A DNA stretch of 64,000 nt, taken from CAZZHG01 sp964653655. GTDB taxonomy: Bacteria; Bdellovibrionota; FAC87; UBA2466. Made by a program: the position numbers and the translations under genes. Shown here piece after piece: positions 40,796 through 49,700 of the stretch. Below the pieces are notes generated by a model. The model ran no database searches. It saw nothing but the letters and a program-made list of their open reading frames with translations, and had not been told where the DNA came from. The stretch is from assembly GCA_964653655.1 (NCBI GenBank), contig CAZZHG010000011.1:4931-68930 (forward strand), read 5' to 3'. Every line of letters begins with the position of its first letter. The stretch's first letter is position 1.

Positions 40796-42097
40796 ATGAG
40801 AGTAGTGACCAATAGGGTTCAATTTAAAAACGTGTCGAGGGTGTGGGTTTTGGCCCACGCCCTCTTCGTGTTTTTAGCGTGGACCTCTCCCGCCTCCGCC
40901 GGAATTTGCGACGCCTACCGGAAAGTCGCCGGCCTCTTCTTCGCCCACAAACGCGAAGCGAGTCAGACCGATTACGACAAGGCCCGCACTCACTGGATTT
41001 CGGTTTTCGGCGGCGGTGCCCGTCCCACGCTCGAGACGGTTCTCGCGAAGCTCAAGGAAAAAGGCGACGGCAGTCCCGAGACTCTCATGGCGCTCATGGA
41101 TACGCTCAATCCGAGCGCGTCGGTTTCCTTTGCCGAATGGATGAAGCGCCTCGACGCCGAAGGCATCGACGTCAAGTTCGTCAAAGACACGGACTTGGAC
41201 AAGCTAACGGATCGCCACGACACCAAATGGCACTGGAGCCTCGAGAAAAAGTTTCCCCCCGTCGCGCGCAGGCCCTATCTGCTTGAAATCCGCACTCCCG
41301 ATTCCGTTCCGAAGAACGCCAAAGAGCTCTACACTCGTCTCTACGCTCTTTCGTTGGGAATGCCGGGCGCATTGATGGACGTCACGAGCGCGAAGTCTCC
41401 GGTGCTATCGTCTCCGGTCGGAAACGCTTCGTACTCCTATCCGAAACAGCTACGCGACGCGATCCAAGCGACCGAGACGCGCGTCTACGACACGATTCAC
41501 GAATGGGAAAAACGCTGGGGCACTCCCCCGGTGGAGCTCGCCGAAAACGGCCCCGGCAAATGGCTAGGCGGCTACTCGACGATGCCGATCGCGCTCGCCT
41601 GGAAGGCACTCTTTCCCATGTATAATCCGGCGAAACGCTTCCGGCCGAGCAAGGACGGATACCGCGCGTACGAAAAGGGACGGGGCCAGGCCGTGCAGTC
41701 GCTCAATCCCCTCACCAAGCGAATCCACGATCAGTACCAGGTCGCCGGCACGACGAAATGGGTCGTGGATCAATACGTGCGCGGCCTCAAGGGGCTCGGC
41801 CTCTACGGACTCGGGGCCGGCGCGGTCGGGCTGTACAACTTTTTCGCGGACGGCTGGTACTCGGCGACTCAGGCGGTGGGTAACAATTTGGCGAACAGCC
41901 TCGACGATCCGGAAGAGCTCAACCGCCGCTTGAAAAAATACGAAGAAAACAAGGAAGGCGACCCGTTCGTCCTCGAGACTTACAATCCGCAGATTGCCGA
42001 AGTCGAAAAGCAAATCCGCGAGAAAGGTGATCCCGACGGATCGCTCGCCAAGCGGCGAGACGCCCTCATCGAGGAGCGGGACTTCTTCAAGAACTAA
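40796..42097 (+). CDS. Exported protein of unknown function
   Basis: The 433-residue product has a long N-terminus and a signal segment (VLAHALFVFLAWTSPASAG). The mature part is rich in helices and aromatic residues (WHWSLEKKFPP, YSTMPIALAWKALFPMYN), with one possible membrane-like or amphipathic segment (GLYGLGAGAVGLYNFF). It ends in a charged helix (EVEKQIREKGD). GGGGGG precedes the ATG. No family recognised. Its last four bases overlap the stop of the convergent M23 peptidase gene. Confidence 0.72.
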   Translation: MRVVTNRVQFKNVSRVWVLAHALFVFLAWTSPASAGICDAYRKVAGLFFAHKREASQTDYDKARTHWISVFGGGARPTLETVLAKLKEKGDGSPETLMALMDTLNPSASVSFAEWMKRLDAEGIDVKFVKDTDLDKLTDRHDTKWHWSLEKKFPPVARRPYLLEIRTPDSVPKNAKELYTRLYALSLGMPGALMDVTSAKSPVLSSPVGNASYSYPKQLRDAIQATETRVYDTIHEWEKRWGTPPVELAENGPGKWLGGYSTMPIALAWKALFPMYNPAKRFRPSKDGYRAYEKGRGQAVQSLNPLTKRIHDQYQVAGTTKWVVDQYVRGLKGLGLYGLGAGAVGLYNFFADGWYSATQAVGNNLANSLDDPEELNRRLKKYEENKEGDPFVLETYNPQIAEVEKQIREKGDPDGSLAKRRDALIEERDFFKN

Positions 42098-42999
42098 TTG
42101 ACGGCGACCGGAGTGGATCTTTTCGGGGCCGTGGCCGACTCCCACATCTTTCCGAAAACTCTTTTCATCTGCAGCGGATCGACCGACAGGCCGTTCACCT
42201 TCACGCCCCAGTGAAGATGGGGACCCGTGGCCCGGCCCGTCGCGCCCGCCATGCCGAGCTTCTCTCCGCGCTTTACGAACTGACCCACCGTCACCGATAG
42301 GACGCTCAGGTGGTTGTAGCTCGAAAAAATTCCAAGCCCGTGATCGATGACCACCGTGTTCCCGCCGAAGAAGGCGTCCTTGGCGAAAACCACTTTCCCC
42401 GCGTTTGCGCTTTTGATGGGCGTCTTCGCTCCCGCGCGCAAATCAACGCCGTAGTGCACGGTTTTCACTTCACCGTTGAAAACCCGCTGACTGCCGAAGC
42501 CGCTCGTGACCGAGCCGTTTGCCGGAAGAACGAAGGCTTCCGTCCAGAGTGGCTTGTTGTCGGAGCAGCCGTAGATTTCCTTGAACTCGGCGCGCTCGCG
42601 ATCGATTCGCTTTTCATCTTCCGGATCGGGATTGGTTTGCTTGGGCGACACCTTCAGTTTCGTACGCGTGTAGGACTTTTCGGTGAGCCTCAACGAAAGC
42701 GTCTCGGATTTCGGCTTGTCCCCTTCCGTCCATTTCACGATCACCGGCAAAGTGTGCTTCGCCTCCATGGGAACCGGCACGAGCCCGCAGCGGGTCCGCT
42801 TTGCCTTCGGGCAATCCCACAGAGATACCGCGTTACTCGCGGCGCTGACCGCGAGATCCGCGGGAAGCGAAGTGTCCTTCACGGGCGTCACTCTAATGAG
42901 GGCGACCTCTCCCGGATGAATCGATTTGGGCGTGAGCGTGAAATGAGGAAACCCGTGGCAGACCGAACTAAGAAGCAGAAAGAAGGATAGCCGCTTCAT
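42094..42999 (-). CDS. M23 family metallopeptidase
   Basis: The 301-residue protein has a signal peptide (LSFFLLLSSVCHG) and a beta-rich N-terminal part of about 120 residues. The C-terminal LytM/peptidase M23 domain has the zinc ligands HYGVDLRA (His, Asp) and PHLHWGVKV (HxH), and other core segments are GKVVFAKDAFFGGNTVVIDHG and YNHLSVLSVTVGQFVKRGEKLG. All zinc ligands are present, so it is probably an active peptidoglycan endopeptidase. Start fits the signal peptide. Confidence 0.95.
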   Translation of the reverse strand: MKRLSFFLLLSSVCHGFPHFTLTPKSIHPGEVALIRVTPVKDTSLPADLAVSAASNAVSLWDCPKAKRTRCGLVPVPMEAKHTLPVIVKWTEGDKPKSETLSLRLTEKSYTRTKLKVSPKQTNPDPEDEKRIDRERAEFKEIYGCSDNKPLWTEAFVLPANGSVTSGFGSQRVFNGEVKTVHYGVDLRAGAKTPIKSANAGKVVFAKDAFFGGNTVVIDHGLGIFSSYNHLSVLSVTVGQFVKRGEKLGMAGATGRATGPHLHWGVKVNGLSVDPLQMKRVFGKMWESATAPKRSTPVAVN

Positions 43000-43065
43000 G
43001 AAGGACTAGCTTGCGCCCATCCGGGCCCCCTTGGCAAATCCGACGCGCGGCTTCGTCCGCGGTGC

Positions 43066-43095
43066 TTGCAGGCATCCGCTTTGCAGACGTATAAA
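43066..43095 (+). promoter_or_regulatory. Sigma-70-like promoter
   Basis: TTGCAG at 43066-43071 and TATAAA at 43090-43095 are 18 bp apart and 35 bp before the next start codon. Both boxes are good matches. Confidence 0.55.
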
Positions 43096-43129
43096 GCCTT
43101 GAAGTGGTTTCGAAACCCGGGAGGAGTCC

Positions 43130-43552
43130 ATGCTGAGATTCGTGTTGAGTTTGGCAACGGTCGTAGGTCTGAGTGCTTCCAACGCCTTCGCGGACAAGCT
43201 GAAACTTCGCTGCGGAATCGGAAACGATACCGACAAGCTCGAGTACGTGAAGGAAGCGGACATCGTCCGCAAAGACAAAACGCTCACCCTCAAGTTCGAG
43301 GACAAGAACCGCTTTGGCCTGAAGTACTACCAGGCGAAAATCTACTTCGACTACCGAGCCGAAGGCGACACCGACAAGGACGTCGTGGAACTCATCATGG
43401 CGCCCACCGCCGGCTACACGGTCATCAGCTCCCAGAAGGTGCTCAATCTCGAAGGCGAAGAGGCGTTCACTCTCTACCTCGTGAAGTCGGCCACCAACTA
43501 CGTGCAGCTGCTGTGCCTGATCGAGGATGAGGAAAAGGTCAAAATTCAGTAG
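43130..43552 (+). CDS. Small exported protein of unknown function
   Basis: The 140-residue product has a signal peptide (FVLSLATVVGLSASNAFA). A beta-rich, highly charged mature domain follows, with two Cys (KLRCGIG and LLCLIED). GGGAGG is the ribosome site. It has its own promoter candidate. It is similar in size and build to the protein at 2779-3171, which also has Cys near the start and end of the mature part, but sequence homology is not clear by eye. Confidence 0.75.
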   Translation: MLRFVLSLATVVGLSASNAFADKLKLRCGIGNDTDKLEYVKEADIVRKDKTLTLKFEDKNRFGLKYYQAKIYFDYRAEGDTDKDVVELIMAPTAGYTVISSQKVLNLEGEEAFTLYLVKSATNYVQLLCLIEDEEKVKIQ

Positions 43553-43693
43553 CCGCCCACCCGAAATTCGAGCCTGTCAGCGCACCTACGGGCGAAGTAG
43601 CGCTTTGCTAACGAATTCGTTCCAAAGGCGCTCTTTTGCCGTCGACGACGCACCATGACTGGGCTAACGATCGCGCGCAGAAGGAGTCCTTAT

Positions 43694-44137
43694 ATGAAAT
43701 TCTCTGTTCTCATCGTTTCGCTCGTTCTTTCCGGCGCCGCTTTCGCGGCCGAGCCGTCCAACGCGTTTCTCAGACTCGAAGCCGCTTCCGGCTTCGTTCC
43801 CTCCCACCTCGCGTGGAAGAAGAGCTGCCGCGTATTTCCGGATCGCGTTCTCTATAACCTCACCAAGGCGTCCGGCGAAAAGATCAACCAGACCCGCAAG
43901 CTCGTTTTCACCCGTCAGGTTCGTTCGCTGAACGATGCCGCCCGTCTTCTCGACCTGGCTCGCCGGGGCAAGATCGTGAAGAGCAGCGCCCCCACCGACG
44001 GTAACAGCTACCACTACACGGGCATCCGCCTCGGCCAAACCGTGCAGCTGAAGCAGTACTTCTCGGGCACGTTCATCGACAACAACTCGACCGCTACGAA
44101 AGCGCTGGTCGGGCTTGTCGACGCGAACTGCAAGTAA
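43694..44137 (+). CDS. Small exported protein of unknown function
   Basis: The product (147 residues) has a signal peptide (KFSVLIVSLVLSGAAFAAE) and a mature part with two Cys (KKSCRVFP and the final DANCK). A well-placed AAGGAGT precedes the ATG at 43694, while the open frame begins at 43655. A terminator follows at once. No family recognised. Confidence 0.75.
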   Translation: MKFSVLIVSLVLSGAAFAAEPSNAFLRLEAASGFVPSHLAWKKSCRVFPDRVLYNLTKASGEKINQTRKLVFTRQVRSLNDAARLLDLARRGKIVKSSAPTDGNSYHYTGIRLGQTVQLKQYFSGTFIDNNSTATKALVGLVDANCK

Positions 44138-44157
44138 GACTCGTTCGGAAATTGGAG

Positions 44158-44187
44158 AAGCCCGGGGAGGAAACTCTCCGGGCTTTT
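44158..44187 (+). terminator. Intrinsic terminator
   Basis: The stem AAGCCCGGGGAG / CTCTCCGGGCTT (one G-U pair) has a GAAA loop and is followed by TT. Confidence 0.75.
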
Positions 44188-44339
44188 GCACGTCCGGGAG
44201 AGAAAGGGGGGCGCGTTCCCCCTTACTCTCCCGGGCGTGTTTCTGATGCGCGGGACAAGCTCTTTAAAACTGTCCGCTTACCCTAGAAAGCGACGTAGGC
44301 CGGGAAAGCGGCTCACCCAAGCCTAACTATCTGGAATCA

Positions 44340-44687
44340 CTATAATAGTTTGAGAACGTTTTCCGGCGGACGGCCCAGTACCGCCTTCTCGCCCCGCACG
44401 ACGATGGGGCGCTCTAGAAATTGCGGGTGCTTCACGAGAGCGCGCACGACCGCCGCTTCGTCGTCCAAGTTCAATTTCAAATCGGAGAAGCCGGGCTCTT
44501 TTTCACGGACGAGGGCGCGGGCGGCAAGCCCGAGCTTTCGGAGCAACATTTTGAGAGTCGCTTCGTCAGGAGGATCATCGAGGTATTCGACGATGGCGGG
44601 TTCGACGTTCTTACTTTCGAGAAGTTCCAGAGTGCCTCGGCACTTCGAGCACTTCGGATTGAAGTAGATGGTCCACTCTTTAGACAT
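44340..44687 (-). CDS. ArsC/Spx-family thioredoxin-fold protein
   Basis: The 115-residue protein has the ArsC-family layout: MSKEWTIYFNPKCSKCRGTLELLE with a CxxC active site, VEYLDDPPDEATLKMLL, and LERPIVVRGEKAVLGRPPE with the family's substrate-binding Arg. It could reduce arsenate with glutaredoxin or, like YfgD relatives, have another thiol role. No ars operon lies nearby. The frame extends to 44759, but the ATG at 44687 matches the family start. Confidence 0.9.
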   Translation of the reverse strand: MSKEWTIYFNPKCSKCRGTLELLESKNVEPAIVEYLDDPPDEATLKMLLRKLGLAARALVREKEPGFSDLKLNLDDEAAVVRALVKHPQFLERPIVVRGEKAVLGRPPENVLKLL

Positions 44688-44728
44688 GGGGGGAGGGTAT
44701 GAGAACCCTCCCCCCATTTCAAGCCGGC

Positions 44729-46039
44729 TTACTTCGCTTCGGTGAGCGCCTTGATGCAAAAGTTGGCGGTGGCGTCATCCTTCGTGAGGTCCACCCATCC
44801 GCTCGCCGTTTTGTAAAAACTCTGCCCCGGGGAAGCTCTCGATTCCACCGTCGGGCGGCCGTCGCCGCCGAGCAGAAGGGGAACGTTCGACGTGCGATCG
44901 AACGGATGACCGCCTTTGTCGAGGCCCACCAGCACGTAGAACTTGCGGCCGCGCTCGAGAGAAAGCGGCCAATTCAAGTCCACCGTGTGGAAACCGGAAA
45001 CGTCGGCGACTCCATCTTTCTTCGAGACGAGATCGCTCAGCTGACCGTTCTCGAAGGTCGAGTACACTTCGACCGAGTACTCGACGTCATCCACCGCCGT
45101 ATAGAAGCTGACGGCGGAAAGCGTTTCCTTGCCGGACGCCGTGCCCTTCGCCTCGAACGCGTTGAACGCTTCGGTCACGCCCTTCTTGGTGTCGCGCCAG
45201 CCGTGGTAGTCGTGGAAGTACACGTTCGCGTACTTCATCGGCTCCACGTTCTGAAAGCTCACCGCGCCCATTTCGATGTGCTGTCCGGCGATCTTGTCGT
45301 AGTAGGAAATCCAGAAGTAGCCGCTCTGCCCCCAGCCCGATCCCCAGCTGTTCTTGATGAGCCAGGCGCCCGGTTTGGGAGCTTTGGTCAGTTTATTGTC
45401 GTCCCAGCCGACGATGGCGACCGCGTGGTTGGGATCCGAGGAGCTCGTGGGCGGCTGATAGAAAGTTCCCGACGACGATGTGTAAAACGAGTCGCTCCAG
45501 GTGAGCGCCGTTCCCATCACGCCGTGATCGATGAGGGCCTGCTTGATGCGATCGATACGCTCGAGGTTCGCGCCCGCCGTCATCCACTCGATGTCTCGGA
45601 CGTAAAACTGATGATAGGTGGCCGCGGTTTCCTTGGGGGCGCTGCTGTAGCTCTGGCCGTCGGAATCGCGCACGGCTCCGGTGCGGGCGAGAAACGCCGC
45701 CGCCACCCGGTAGTCGCCGCCTTGATGGACTGTGAGTCCGCCGGTCTTCGGCGCGATGTCGGCGTTGTAATGCTGATTGAATCCGTTCCACCAATCGAGG
45801 TGGTACTCGGCGAGGTTCGCATCCCCGCTTTCGCCGTTACCGAGCCACGTTCCGGTCAGGAGCAGATTGCTCTCGAGAGCCGCCATCGTTCCGTGAGTCC
45901 AGCAGGTGCCGCCGCTTTGGCTTTTGACGGCGGAAACGTAGTTCTTGCCGCCGACATTTCTCAAATCGTAGGCGGAAGGCAGAGAGGAGCCGACGGCGGA
46001 AAAAGCCCAAGCCAGGACAAACCAAGGCGTCCAACGCAT
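44729..46039 (-). CDS. Exported papain-like (C1A) cysteine protease
   Basis: The 436-residue protein has a signal peptide (PWFVLAWAFSAVGS) and then a C1A catalytic domain. It begins LPSAYDLRNVGG and contains SGGTCWTHGTMAALES (Cys46), DPNHAVAIVGWDD (His205) and AWLIKNSWGSGWG (Asn230). A beta-rich C-terminal domain of about 160 residues follows, of the lectin-like type found with bacterial C1A proteases. No long propeptide is seen between signal and catalytic part. GGAGG precedes the ATG at 46039. Likely secreted or surface protease. Confidence 0.94.
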   Translation of the reverse strand: MRWTPWFVLAWAFSAVGSSLPSAYDLRNVGGKNYVSAVKSQSGGTCWTHGTMAALESNLLLTGTWLGNGESGDANLAEYHLDWWNGFNQHYNADIAPKTGGLTVHQGGDYRVAAAFLARTGAVRDSDGQSYSSAPKETAATYHQFYVRDIEWMTAGANLERIDRIKQALIDHGVMGTALTWSDSFYTSSSGTFYQPPTSSSDPNHAVAIVGWDDNKLTKAPKPGAWLIKNSWGSGWGQSGYFWISYYDKIAGQHIEMGAVSFQNVEPMKYANVYFHDYHGWRDTKKGVTEAFNAFEAKGTASGKETLSAVSFYTAVDDVEYSVEVYSTFENGQLSDLVSKKDGVADVSGFHTVDLNWPLSLERGRKFYVLVGLDKGGHPFDRTSNVPLLLGGDGRPTVESRASPGQSFYKTASGWVDLTKDDATANFCIKALTEAK

Positions 46040-46258
46040 GGTGACCTCCAAATTTTAAGGAAAGAAAGGGGAGCGGAGAAAATAGCTTCTATATCCATGG
46101 TAAGGGAGGTCAGGGCGATCGCTCGGAGAACGGTGAGCTTCCGTTAACGCCTGATTACACGAAGCCCCGAGGGAGCCGGCCACGGCACGTTGCATAAACC
46201 GGGCCTTGACCAAGCCTTCGCTTGATTCACCCCATGGCCTCGGGCAGCTTTTCGCCTC

Positions 46259-46966
46259 ATGAAACCTCTGCTTGGTTCGATTCTGGTTCTACTGGTGGTG
46301 GCTTGCGGAAAGTCCGGCGTGGAGCCCCAGAACGACACTTCCCCCGCCCGTCTCGAATCTCTTTCCGTGAAATTCGAGCCCGATACCAAAGGGCTGGGCA
46401 TCAGCGGCCGGCTTCAAAAGCTCGAATCCCAGGCCGAGTTTGAATTTTTCTATTTCACCGGAACGCTCGGCTCCGAGCTTAGTGACCCGATCGACGGCCG
46501 CAAGCTTTCCCTCCAGTGCGAGGAAGCCGACTGCCGCAACTTTTCCTTTTCTCTCGTCGGCAAACGCCTTTCGCTTTCCGATGAAGTGAAAGTCCGTCTG
46601 CTACCGGTCGCCTCCGCCCGGCCGGAGCTCGGCGAGCGGAACGGCAATCAGACTTTTCCTTCCGTGTGGCACGAGTTGCTCTCTCGCGGGGTGCAGGCGC
46701 CGCGCTCCTCGGTGGCGCTTTCCACCTGGGATGACAAAACGTTTTTCGGAATCCTTCTCGCGGGCGCGACGGATTCACGCACTCACTGGCTGCACGTTTC
46801 GGCGCTCACCGGAAGCGACAAGATCCAGGTGAACTACTCCCATCAAGGAGACACGGGGCCCGAGTACACGCTCGGCACCGAGCCCGGAACCATCGGCAGC
46901 GACGGCCCCACGCCCTGGGCGATCTCGTTCCCCGGCGGAAAATTGCTGGTTCAAACGGGCAACTAA
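46259..46966 (+). CDS. Lipoprotein of unknown function
   Basis: The 235-residue product has a lipoprotein signal (LLGSILVLLVVAC, lipobox VVAC) and a beta-rich mature part with a Cys pair in LQCEEADC. It converges on msrA, overlapping its end by 4 bp. No family recognised. Confidence 0.72.
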   Translation: MKPLLGSILVLLVVACGKSGVEPQNDTSPARLESLSVKFEPDTKGLGISGRLQKLESQAEFEFFYFTGTLGSELSDPIDGRKLSLQCEEADCRNFSFSLVGKRLSLSDEVKVRLLPVASARPELGERNGNQTFPSVWHELLSRGVQAPRSSVALSTWDDKTFFGILLAGATDSRTHWLHVSALTGSDKIQVNYSHQGDTGPEYTLGTEPGTIGSDGPTPWAISFPGGKLLVQTGN

Positions 46967-47451
46967 TCTCGGATGTAGTGGCAGTTGTATCCGTTCGGAT
47001 TCTTCTGCAGATACTTCTGGTGGTAGTCCTCGGCGGAATAGAACACCACGTAAGGCACGATTTCCGTCTGGATGGGCGACTTCCATTTTCCGGACTTGTC
47101 CACCTGTTGCTTCACCCGCTCCGCCGTCTTCCACTGCTCTTGCGAGTGATAGAAGACAGACGACCGGTACTGAGTGCCGATGTCGTTGCCCTGGCGGTTT
47201 TTGGTCGTGGGATCGTGAAGACGGAAGAAAAGCAGTAGCAGATTCTCGAAGCTGAGTTTCGAGGGATCGAAAGTGATCTGAACGGCTTCGGCGTGCCCGG
47301 TCTTTCCGGTCTTCACCTGCTCGTAAGTCGCGTTGGGAACCGTTCCGCCGCAGTAACCGACGACCGTCTTTTCCACTCCCGGAGTTTTTCGGAGAATCTC
47401 CTCGACCCCCCAGAAACATCCACCCGCCAGCGTCGCGACTTCCGATTTCAT
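46963..47451 (-). CDS. msrA: Peptide methionine sulfoxide reductase MsrA
   Basis: The 162-residue enzyme has the active-site GGCFWGVEE (catalytic Cys), VVGYCGGTVPNATYEQV, GHAEAVQITFDPSKLSFENLL and FYHSQEQWKTAE, all MsrA markers. It reduces methionine-S-sulfoxide in proteins. The ATG at 47451 follows GAGGAGG; the frame to 47556 is not supported. No export signal, so it is cytosolic. Confidence 0.96.
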   Translation of the reverse strand: MKSEVATLAGGCFWGVEEILRKTPGVEKTVVGYCGGTVPNATYEQVKTGKTGHAEAVQITFDPSKLSFENLLLLFFRLHDPTTKNRQGNDIGTQYRSSVFYHSQEQWKTAERVKQQVDKSGKWKSPIQTEIVPYVVFYSAEDYHQKYLQKNPNGYNCHYIRD

Positions 47452-47557
47452 GAGCGCCTCCTCGAAAGACCCGATATTCACGCGGCGCGGGAAAAGAATC
47501 AAGGGGTTGCCACCCGGTCCAGGCGGGGAGTATGAACGGACCTTACTGGAGGCCACG

Positions 47558-48277
47558 ATGTTGCGAGCTTTACTGCCGATCTTGATGATTTGTCTGCCCG
47601 CTTTCGCCGACGAGCCGCCGCCCCGGCCGCTTCAAAACGAGTCGGAGGCCGGTATCGTCATCGCCGCCGGCAACAGCGACACGCAGACGTACACGCTCAA
47701 GCACCAGACGGTTTACACCTTCGATCAAAACATCGTGAAGGGCTTCGGGCGTTATCTGCTCGGAAAAACCTCGGGCGCGACGACAGCGGAGAACTGGGAG
47801 CTTGGAGCCCGCTACGAAAGGGAGTTATCGGCGGCTCTCGGAGTCTTCGGCCAGTACCGGCTCGACAAGAATGCTTTCGCGGGTCTCGATCTGCGGCACG
47901 CGATTGATGCCGGCGGGAAGTACTTCTTCATCAAGGCGGAAGGGGAGCAGTTCTTCAACGAAACCGGCTATCGGTTCACCTCGGAACATCGGCTTGCGCC
48001 GGCAGCCACCGTAAGCAGCCATTTCATCCGTCTTTACTTCGAGTACAACCGGGCGCTGGGGGAACTCTTGACGGCGAAGCTCGGTCTCGAGCTGCTGCCG
48101 AACCTGTCCACTTCGCGGGACTACCAGGCGAACTTCGAAGCCTCGCTGCTGACGACTTTGTCGCCGCTCTTCTCGCTGAAGACTTCCTACACCGGCCAGT
48201 ACCGCAATCAGCCGGCCGGAGCGGGAAAGAAGAGACTCGACTCCTTGTTCACGACGGCTCTCGTCGCCAAATTCTAA
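47558..48277 (+). CDS. DUF481-family outer-membrane protein
   Basis: The product (239 residues) has a signal peptide (ALLPILMICLPAFA). A barrel follows with ESEAGIVIAAGNSDTQTYTLK and WELGARYERELSAALGVFGQYRLDKNAFAGLD, typical of the DUF481/YdiY salt-induced outer-membrane family. It ends in LFTTALVAKF with terminal Phe. GGAGG precedes the ATG at 47558. Function of the family is unknown. Confidence 0.88.
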   Translation: MLRALLPILMICLPAFADEPPPRPLQNESEAGIVIAAGNSDTQTYTLKHQTVYTFDQNIVKGFGRYLLGKTSGATTAENWELGARYERELSAALGVFGQYRLDKNAFAGLDLRHAIDAGGKYFFIKAEGEQFFNETGYRFTSEHRLAPAATVSSHFIRLYFEYNRALGELLTAKLGLELLPNLSTSRDYQANFEASLLTTLSPLFSLKTSYTGQYRNQPAGAGKKRLDSLFTTALVAKF

Positions 48278-48283
48278 GTCTTT

Positions 48284-48322
48284 GTCATCGTGAGGAGCGA
48301 AGCGACGGAACGATCTTTGGCC
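48284..48322. repeat. Dispersed repeat, short copy
   Basis: GTCATCGTGAGGAGCGAAGC and the following bases match the start of the element at 12395 over 39 bp with few changes. The right part of that element is not present. Here too it lies between convergent genes. Confidence 0.7.
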
Positions 48323-48330
48323 GATGCCCG

Positions 48331-48351
48331 GCGGATATCGACGATATCTGC
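48331..48351. repeat. Inverted repeat after the short repeat copy
   Basis: GCGGATATCG, A, CGATATCTGC form a 10-bp stem with one mismatch. It may serve as a hairpin terminator between the DUF481 gene and the convergent membrane protein, though no T-run is present. Confidence 0.45.
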
Positions 48352-48354
48352 ACC

Positions 48355-48987
48355 CTAGCTAGCTTTTCTCCACCAGCTTTTCACTTCGACGTGAACACCG
48401 GTGGCGACCTTCGCGCGCACCAGCGCTAATAATTCCTTTTCCTTTTCGCCGAATGGCGCTCGCGCAATCCCGAAGCCCGATTCGCGCCACACGGGCGACG
48501 AGCCGGCGGACGGCTTGCCGTAAGCGGATGATTCTCCCGAAACGCGCACGAAAAACTGCGGCCCCATGTCTCCGCGGGCTCCGCGCACTTCCCAATATTC
48601 GATGTCTTTCCAAGGCAGAACCAGCGTCGTCTCGCCCGCCTTCAGAAGCCGCGAGAACGCGGGATCGGTGAGAAGCAGCGTCGGAATCCGAAGTCCCTTC
48701 TCCTCGGCGACAACGTAAAGGCTTTCGCCCTTAACGTCTCTGAGCGCCCGGCGAAGGGGCTCGGCGATGAAATGCATGAGGGTAACCGGAACAAAAAAGA
48801 GAAGGCCCGCGAACAGCGCGAGAAGTCCCAGCGAGCCGACGCCTTCGGGCCGGCGGGAAAGATCCAAAGCCATCGCGGCTATCAGCGTACCCCCGGCACA
48901 GCCGATGAATGCGGAAAGAAGATAACCGGCGGCAAGTACACGCGAGTGCGCCTTACGGATGGAGGAGACCTCGATTTGTAGGGGCAT
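48355..48987 (-). CDS. Membrane protein of unknown function
   Basis: The 210-residue protein has two adjacent membrane helices near the N-terminus (LSAFIGCAGGTLIAAMAL and LLALFAGLLFFVPVTLM). A cytosolic or periplasmic domain follows, with LPWKDIEYWEVRGARGD, which resembles a PH-like (bPH) fold strand. No family call is made. It ends close to the convergent DUF481 gene. Confidence 0.68.
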   Translation of the reverse strand: MPLQIEVSSIRKAHSRVLAAGYLLSAFIGCAGGTLIAAMALDLSRRPEGVGSLGLLALFAGLLFFVPVTLMHFIAEPLRRALRDVKGESLYVVAEEKGLRIPTLLLTDPAFSRLLKAGETTLVLPWKDIEYWEVRGARGDMGPQFFVRVSGESSAYGKPSAGSSPVWRESGFGIARAPFGEKEKELLALVRAKVATGVHVEVKSWWRKAS

Positions 48988-49070
48988 TCCCTAATTCTAA
49001 CCGCAACGGCGGACGGGCATTGGACGCCCGGCACCATGACCGGGGTGCGCCGGACAGGTGAAATTCTCCG

Positions 49071-49691
49071 ATGAGATTGAGAACTTGGTGTTTTTTCGGC
49101 CCCTGGCTCGCGGCGGCGCTCATCGGCTCCACTCCCCTGAGGGCGGGGACTATAATCGGCGCCGAAATCCACCCGCTGAACTTCTTCATCCTGCCGAGCG
49201 GGACCGGCCTCTCGACGAACGCCAACTTCGGAAGCGGCGCCGTCTTCGCTGGCCTTTCGGCCGGCGGCTATTTCGATTTTCAGGCGTACCTCTCCCATGA
49301 CAACACGGGAACTTTCAAAGGCACGGGCGCCCTGTTCGGCCAGACCGGTTCTTTCGACGGTAAGTTCAAGGTTCTCTCTTACGGCATCGAAATGAAATTC
49401 ACGGCGCCGGCGTTCCCGATCTATCTCAAGGCGGGCATCGGACTTTGCGATCTGACGTCGGAAGTGACGTACAACGTAGCCGGCGTTCCCGTGGCCGATC
49501 CCTTTTCGAGCTTCGAGGCGGCGTTCGAAGCCCACGGCGGACTCGGGCTTTCGCTGAAGCTCGCCGTCGTTCGCTTGCACGCCGGAATAGATGCGGTGGT
49601 GGTAAAAATCAAGGAAAGCTCCGCGCCGCTGGCCAACCTCTCTGCGTTCGTCTATTTTCGTCCCCAGGTGGGACTCTCGCTTCTCTTCTAA
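49071..49691 (+). CDS. Exported barrel-like protein of unknown function
   Basis: The 206-residue product has a signal peptide (WCFFGPWLAAALIGSTPLRAG) and a mature part of alternating strands (AVFAGLSAGGYFDFQAYLS, YGIEMKFTAPAFPIYLKAGIGL, HGGLGLSLKLAVVRLHAGID) ending in VGLSLLF. It fits an outer-membrane barrel. No good ribosome site. It precedes the rhomboid gene by 9 bp. Confidence 0.68.
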   Translation: MRLRTWCFFGPWLAAALIGSTPLRAGTIIGAEIHPLNFFILPSGTGLSTNANFGSGAVFAGLSAGGYFDFQAYLSHDNTGTFKGTGALFGQTGSFDGKFKVLSYGIEMKFTAPAFPIYLKAGIGLCDLTSEVTYNVAGVPVADPFSSFEAAFEAHGGLGLSLKLAVVRLHAGIDAVVVKIKESSAPLANLSAFVYFRPQVGLSLLF

Positions 49692-49700
49692 AATCTTTTC

